The translations under genes and the position numbers were made by a program. From Diphasiastrum complanatum (lineage: Eukaryota > Streptophyta > Lycopodiopsida > Lycopodiales > Lycopodiaceae), in assembly GCA_029204225.1 (NCBI GenBank), contig MU835457.1:1-38939 (forward strand): DNA of 38,939 nucleotides. The letters run 5' to 3'. The notes beneath the pieces are model-generated. The model saw nothing but the letters and a program-made list of their open reading frames with translations. It had not been told where the DNA came from and searched no databases. Shown piece after piece: positions 33,011-38,939 of this stretch. How positions within the stretch are numbered: the first letter of the stretch is position 1; each line of letters starts with the position of its first letter.

Positions 33011-34130
33011 TGTATTGTATCCTTCCCTCCTAACAAAAATGTGACCCTCAATGTTGGTCATGAATGGAGGAGCTGCATATGAATGCTAACATGCTAACTG
33101 ATGCAAATCCCTCAATATGCAAGACTGCGACAATGCATATGATGATGTTGCTGTAGAATGCTGATATTGTAGCCAAAGAATTCAATTGCCAAGTGTGCAG
33201 CTGCTGCGAAAGTATAGAATGTGAGCTAAAAGGTGCACCATGAAAGAACTCCATATGGATGTTAAATTCCCACATGAAGCCTTAAACATGAATTTTTCTG
33301 CATATAGTGAAATCCCACACCAACCTGATAGACAGTGCCATCTGAATATAACAGTAGCTGGTACTATATACTGTCAGTAATATTCCAAGCCAAGCCTGAT
33401 AGGCCATGCCTGCTGTTTCGATAGCGTGTACTAGATGCAGCAAGAGACCTATGATTTAGGATTACATGAAAGTGGAATGAACAAAGTCCAGACTGTAGTG
33501 GTAGATTCTGTCAGTTCACCAGTGTTCAACAATTTCACCAGATGTTTTATTTGTCATTTTCTTGAGGACTACCCAAGATCTACATGAGTACTAAGATGTA
33601 CTACAGTCAAAGCTTTCAGGTACATGGAATGAATGCTATGATTTTCATTCTTTGAACCTTTTGGCAGGCGGCTAAGCATTGAACTGAATTTTGGTTGTTA
33701 TCCTCTGTTTAAGTCTGTATAGAAGGCTTATCCCATGGCAATACTAGACTTTCAATAGCTAAAGAGACAGGATGTTGAGCTATTTCTAAATATTGTTTCA
33801 TTATGATCGCTATCTTTAAGGAAGGAAATTTTCTTTGATATACTAACAGGTTTTGGAAGTTCATCAGCTCAAGGAAGTCGCTAGAAGCAGTGGAGCTTAT
33901 ATGACAGTTTTAGACAAGTAGCTTTGAATTACTGGAAATGATCTCTGGCCATTTTCATTTTAGTTCATTTGTGCTTGCGAGTTCAGATACTGACTTCATT
34001 TCAGTCCACTTTGGTTCATGTCAGTTTACTGTTTGACCACAGATGTAATCAAGAAGATAACTCTGATGCTTGTCTTGAAGAATTCTTGTGATTCTGGAAG
34101 GTCCTTAGATTAGGTTTAGTTAGAATTCAG
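33011..34130. other. No gene seen
   Basis: AT-rich with short frames only. It contains no long repeat or motif I can name. Confidence 0.5.
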
Positions 34131-34136
34131 GGTTTA

Positions 34137-34628
34137 TTGTTTCAATTATGTGCAGAAGATGATGCAGCCTTTCTACATTGCCTTTGGGAGTGTCCTAAGG
34201 TCCAGCCAGTCTGGAGATGGGCAGGAAGACAATTAAGCAAACTTAGAGGAAGCAAGGTGACCCTGGAGTGGAAGCAGGCAGTATTCGGTGAGAAGTTAGG
34301 TGCATGGGCCTCATCGGATATTATTTATGTATGGAAACTTCTTCGGGGTATCATTTTAGGACAGATATGGCATGCTCGAAAGGGCAAGGTTTATTCGGGC
34401 TTACAATGGAGCTCTGGCCAGGTCATTAGGGCTACCTGGGTGGATCTAATGATGCATGCCATGAAAGACTGGCTTGAAGTGTTGAAAGCTAAAGGATCAG
34501 TGCAGAATACGGAAGCTGATGAGCTCTGGGCTAGCTTCGACAATAAATGGCTTGTAAATAGGTTTGCAGGGAAGAGAGCAGAATGGAGTATGTCCTGGAA
34601 AGACCCTAATGAGGTTTTACTGGATTGA
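34137..34628 (+). pseudogene. Orphan reverse-transcriptase zinc-binding (zf-RVT) domain
   Basis: An open frame of 163 codons reads LCAEDDAAFLHCLWECPKVQ PVWRWA near its start. This is the C..(D/E).....HCL(W/F)ECP.A..VW.W pattern found at the C-terminus of plant non-LTR retrotransposon ORF2. The rest (HARKGKVYSG, VLKAKGSVQNTEADELWASF) is uncharacterised but unbroken. No RT core precedes it on the plus strand. It is most likely a 5'-truncated LINE; an expressed domesticated fragment is possible but unsupported. The start is set only by the open frame and no good initiator context was identified. Confidence 0.65.
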
Positions 34629-35500
34629 ATAGTATGCGGTTCATGGGCTCCCACTCTAACACTGATTTTCTTATGTGCCCTTTGTTTTATTGAGGCTGAT
34701 TATGATTATAACCCAGATATTCTTGGACTTCTGACCATAGCCCTAGACTAGATATCATCAACCAGATCATAGGCATAGCTTTACATTCCGAGGAGTTTAC
34801 ATTCCTAAAGAACATCAATATGTGGAGATTGTGTACATATAGATCTAGTATCAACTATATGTATAGCTATTATGCGGTGACATCTGGTTGTTTGAGAATA
34901 GTCTTTCAACCTGAATTTCTACTATTCATCCAATGTTTGATTATCCCATGCTTAATATTTTTCTGTTTACAAGTTACTACTTGGAAACCAACAGGCTTAC
35001 TTTCAGTTTCAATCTTGCGAAGCAACGTTTTTGGCTCGATACTTGACATCGTCATGATCTGACTCGTTCACATAGAAGATGCACATTGTTCTTTGAAATC
35101 CAATGTTTGTTGATCCATTTGTTCAGTTTTTTGTGACTCTAAAGAACTGTCAGAGCATATTGTACCATGCCTGTTCTCCTAAAAAGGTTTTAGTGACCAG
35201 GTTTTGTTGTCTATAGCCATTATGGGGTAGCAGGTCGGATTGATCTTGACATACATAATTTACTAGTGAATTATCCATGTATCTCAATGCTATTATTTGC
35301 AGCTGCTTTCAAGGCAGTTGGTGGTTGCAACGATACAACATATGTTGAGATGTGTTGTTCAGGTCCAAGATACCTCACATGAAGTGTGTGCATGGGTATA
35401 GATATCATAACAATAAAAAAATGTACATGAAATGATTTTGTGAATGTAGATAGCAAATTTTTATTTGATTACTGTTCTTGGTGATGGTGTTGGTGCATCG
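34629..35500. other. No gene seen
   Basis: No protein or RNA motif recognised; short frames only. Confidence 0.5.
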
Positions 35501-36520
35501 TGTTAGTTGAGAGCCTAGGGATGATTGCAAGAAAAAGAGAGGGACGTGAATTTTTTGCTATTTATAATTTGCATATAAAGGTGCATCTAAGCATGGGCCT
35601 GCATGCAAGAAAAAGAGAGGGACGTGAATATTTTGGCCTTTACGACTTGCATATAGAGGGGTATTTATAGGACGGAGTTCTTGCAATAACTCCTTAGCAA
35701 TGTGATAAAGTTTTTTGTGCGCATATACCCTTATAATTTAAGATGCTAACTTTGTCAAAAACTCCATAGACAAACTTGAACACGTAGTATTGCGTTTTGC
35801 AAGGCAATGCCAAAAAGCACTAGTTACATGCACATATAACATAACTGCACAAAATCATACATAAAACGGTGGAATAGAACAATTAGACGTCACTTAATTA
35901 CCAATACTCAAAACTTAGATATCACAACAATTGACAATAAACGTCATTTTTGGCCCTCCTAGAAGGTGCCCTACTAGAAGGTTAGGTTCTTGCCATGTGT
36001 TTGGTCTTTGTAAATATATTGGTCACCCAATTGACCAATGTAATATAAAAGGTTCTTTACAAGTTGATTTCAATCGATAAAGTGGGGATTAGAACATTGA
36101 TATTAGCACTAATCACATATACATAACTTTGCCCTATTGACAAGAATCTCGTTTTCAATTTTTGATAGAATTTTATAATTGAAAAATGCCATAGCTTTGT
36201 GCACATTCAAAGAAATGTTGTAAAGTGTGGATGACAATGATTAGATCACAAAAATAAGTAGAAAGATATTTTCAAGAGTGTGCTACTACCTACATCACAC
36301 TAAATGTGACCAAGTGTGATTCGATGTACCATACAGAGTGTTGTTAGGTCACATCATCAATAAATATGTGGCTTATCGAAGATTCGAGCTGCTCTAGTGC
36401 ATGGGGGAAAGGTGACAGTACCTCTATGGATGGGCAGTAACGTAGTGTTCATCACCTGATTGTGTCTTAGTAATGACAAGAACGACGATGGAGATTCTAA
36501 CATTTGTTATCAGAGCTACC
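35501..36520 (+). mobile_element. Putative LTR (about 1.0 kb) with primer-binding site
   Basis: TGTTAGTTGAGAGCC at 35501 and GATTCTAACA ending at 36502 give TGTTAG...TAACA ends. TGTTATCAGAGCTACC follows after two bases and resembles the TGGTATCAGAGC primer-binding site. Inside are a duplicated GCAAGAAAAAGAGAGGGACG phrase (about 35528 and 35606) and a TATA-like AATATAAAAGG (36041). No gag, pol or second LTR follows, so it is a fragment or non-autonomous copy. The left end is the weaker boundary. Confidence 0.45.
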
Positions 36521-38339
36521 GATCATTGTGCATAAGGTGAAACCATTTCAACTTAGTTTCGATTGGTTTAAACTTCTTGTTGATGTTTTTGGAAGTCTTA
36601 TTTCCACCGTTGGATCGATGTGAACAACTTTGTTTTTTGATTCGTTCAATTCCGATATCGTTTGGATAGGTTTTGGCCTTGTATGCATACTAAAGGGCTT
36701 ATTGTTTTTTGGTTTTTCTGGTCTTTTGCTTGTCGTTTTGGTTGCAGAAGTGTATGAACGGTATATTGACACCTGTGTCAAAATTGGTAGGCAAAATCAT
36801 CAAAAACAATTTGTTTTCTTGCAGAGGAGTAAAATAGCCCATAAGGACTGTTTTACGGCTTCATTGAAGCACGAAACAAAAAAAAAAAAAATCTGGCTGA
36901 TTGCTACATGTTCAAATTTTTATTGCTCCAATAAAAATTTCCTCGGACACCTGTGTACGGCGCACTTCCCAAGATTGGGTGCTAGTATCGAAGCATGAGC
37001 GGTCACCACTACCTGCGGCCTGCTCATTCGTAGGATGGGGAGGAGGTTTGGAGGTAAAATTTTATTGTACTTTTGCATATTCATAAAAGTACAATTACTA
37101 CCTTTTGTTGTTAAAACTTTGTTACAAAATTTTATGAATTGTGACTTAAGTTTTGATTTTCTTTTAATCTTAATATTTGAAATAAATTGAGTTGCAATAC
37201 TTTTAAACTTTGTAAAGTTTTAAAACTTTAAGTTGTCAAGTTTTGAATTTAAAAACTATTAATATTTTTTAAGTTTAGCTTTAAACCTTGTTAAGCTTAA
37301 AGCTTAAGCTTTTGCAAGTATGTTAAATCTTGAAACCTTGATTTAAAAGAGAGAGGGGGGAAGGAACCCTGTACAGTCTACCCTTCTTAATTGTTACATC
37401 CATGTGTTAAAACGCTTTATATGTTACAAAAATTTTACTCCCTGCTATTTTACAAAGGATGTATGTTATGTGTTATGTGTTACATTTCTGCTACTCCCTT
37501 CTTCATTAAATTGCTTTGGATAAATGTTATGTGGGGCACCCTACTGGCCTGTTGCCCTCTTTAAAGCTCAAGAAACAATAGTGGCCTTTCATCAAAATTG
37601 AAAGGCAGCTTCACTACACGTTTTCCATCATATGCATTCCTCATGCCTTCGCCACACTCACGTTTTCCATCACGCCATCAGGGGAAGAGTGCCATCAAGG
37701 AAAGAGTGCAAGTGAGAACGCTTTGCTCAACTGGAACTCTTGAAGTGCCACATAAAGGAGCACTTGTTAGATTGTAGCGATGGAGATAGGTAGACTGTAG
37801 CGATGGAGAAAGGAGACAAGTAGCGATGGAGACAAGTGAAGGCGTGAGACAGATGGAAAATGTGAGCAGCGTGAGACAGATGCCTTCCTCATGCCTTCAC
37901 CATTGTAGTGATGGAGAATGGAGACACCACTGTAGCGATGTGGCGAGGAGCAAGAATCAGATGTTGATCAATAAATAGAGGGTGACATTGTTGATTACAA
38001 TGACTTGTACTTGAATAAAATGGGAATATATATAGAGTAGTTTTTTGTGCATGAACCCATGCAATCTTCATGTAGTCCAACTATAAATAGATCACATCTC
38101 TTCATGCAGTCCTCTTGCCTATAACTATCACACGTACATGCACTACTCCATATGTCACAATTAGAGTGTTTGGGTCCTCTCAAAGTCATTAGTCACAAAT
38201 AGGCCTCGACGTGGAATAAAATCTAGGCGTGACCAATAATCGCGAACACTGGAGGGCCGGTCTACCATATTGGGACTATTCCATGTCTTTAACTGAATAT
38301 GGCTGTAACATTCTTCCTCCCTTAAATAGGTTCTGTCCT
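36521..38339. other. No firm gene; short repeats
   Basis: From 37080 to 37350 the sequence is a run of TTTAAACTT/TTTGAA-like phrases. At 37770-37940 TGTAGCGATGGAGA recurs five to six times with spacer GGAGACAAG, alternating with GTGAGACAGATG. A TATA-like CTATAAATAG lies at 38081. No protein recognised. Confidence 0.5.
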
Positions 38340-38939
38340 CAGAACGAGAAAAGAAGACATGAAATTATTCCTTAAGCTTTCTAGTCTTACCCATAAATCC
38401 TTATTCTTAGTCTGATCTTTCCATCTGAATAAGTATTTATAGATGCAACAATTCTTCAATTGCTTGTCTCTACTCATGAATACCTACTCAAAATCCAAAG
38501 ATACACTAAGCTATAAATCTTCCCAAACGAGTTGACCTTCTCCAATAAAAGTCATCACCTTCATGTAATTCCCAATTACATGAACCCCTGAGTGACTTTA
38601 CTTTGTTTCAAAAATCAAATCCAACAGCTAAAAGAAATTCCTTTTGTAACATAATCTAGAACTGTCCACAATTTCTTGCAGATAATTGACTGATCCGACA
38701 GCGCCATCTCTTGCAGAGATTCTTAAACTGGATTAATATGATTATGAAGAGATTTGGCATTATTCAGCATCATGAAGATGTAACTTAGTAGTTACGTCTC
38801 TCACAATCATATAGTAGTTCACGGATGTCCCAAACTTCTTTCGAAGTTTTAGGCTTAAGCTATGTGGCCAATTTGAGGTATATGATATATTGAGGAATAT
38901 TAAGTGCGAAAGCTTTACCATCCTTCGATTTTCCATTTT
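38340..38939 (-). pseudogene. Very decayed retrotransposon gag-like stretch
   Basis: The minus strand reads, across several frames and stops, IPQYIIYLKLA, KTSKEVWDIRELLY and ESLQEMALSDQSI. These resemble the order L...A.....KTAKE.WD.L...Y and ...L..LSD..I of copia gag. Towards 38330 it reads DRTYLREEEC. The match is weak and spread over frames, and the feature continues past the window edge. Confidence 0.25.

Noticed and set aside
36630-36998. 122-codon plus-strand frame with a hydrophobic stretch
   Set aside because: It lies just inside the putative LTR element. The hydrophobic run comes from T-rich sequence, and no start context or family motif supports it.

Overview
This window is nuclear DNA of a land plant. 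The main evidence is an SBP-box (SPL-type) transcription factor gene, a plant-specific family, with canonical GT-AG introns. Around it lie hAT, Ty1/copia-like, Ty3/gypsy and L1-like LINE remnants and many long microsatellites. The very long intron and heavy, old transposon load fit a large-genome lineage such as a fern, lycophyte or gymnosperm; that placement is inference. I see no bacterial-style operons, CRISPR arrays, rRNA or tRNA genes.

Layout. 1-2,800: simple and tandem repeats. 2,800-4,180: mostly non-coding, with one badly eroded reading frame. 4,180-6,110 (minus): a broken hAT/DUF659-type transposase. 6,330-14,020: the most interesting block, four eroded genes A-D that look like parts of one large mobile element or captured locus. 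A (plus) resembles a DDE-type transposase. B (minus) is unknown, with an acidic middle. C (plus) joins a histone H3-family fold to Ulp1/C48 protease exons. D (minus) is unknown. B and C are divergent and share a promoter region holding five ~91-bp units, each with a facing pair of the same motif. A and B converge, as do C and D. 14,400-17,130: copia gag and gypsy RT fragments and a 59-bp tandem repeat. 17,870-18,500: nested inverted repeats and duplicated G-box palindromes just upstream of the SPL gene. 18,897-27,519 (plus): the SPL gene, four exons, 353 codons, with the SBP domain split by a 6.8-kb intron that contains a copia-type LTR and PBS. 30,160-32,740 (minus): a GGGAAYGCATTCCC palindrome cluster, a GA microsatellite and an internally deleted L1-like LINE, with the tail of a second LINE behind it. 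34,137-34,628 (plus): an orphan RT zinc-binding domain. 35,501-36,520 (plus): a putative LTR and PBS. 38,340-38,939: a very decayed, gag-like minus-strand stretch.

The only gene that looks intact is the SPL gene; its upstream inverted repeats and G-boxes may influence its expression. Genes A-D carry frameshifts and stops, and every one of the six stops that interrupt an otherwise readable frame can be explained by a C-to-T change, as expected for an old methylated element. The histone-fold plus Ulp1 gene inside that element, with its regular inverted-motif promoter, is the best candidate here for an undescribed system. All family assignments come from reading motifs by eye; no searches were run.
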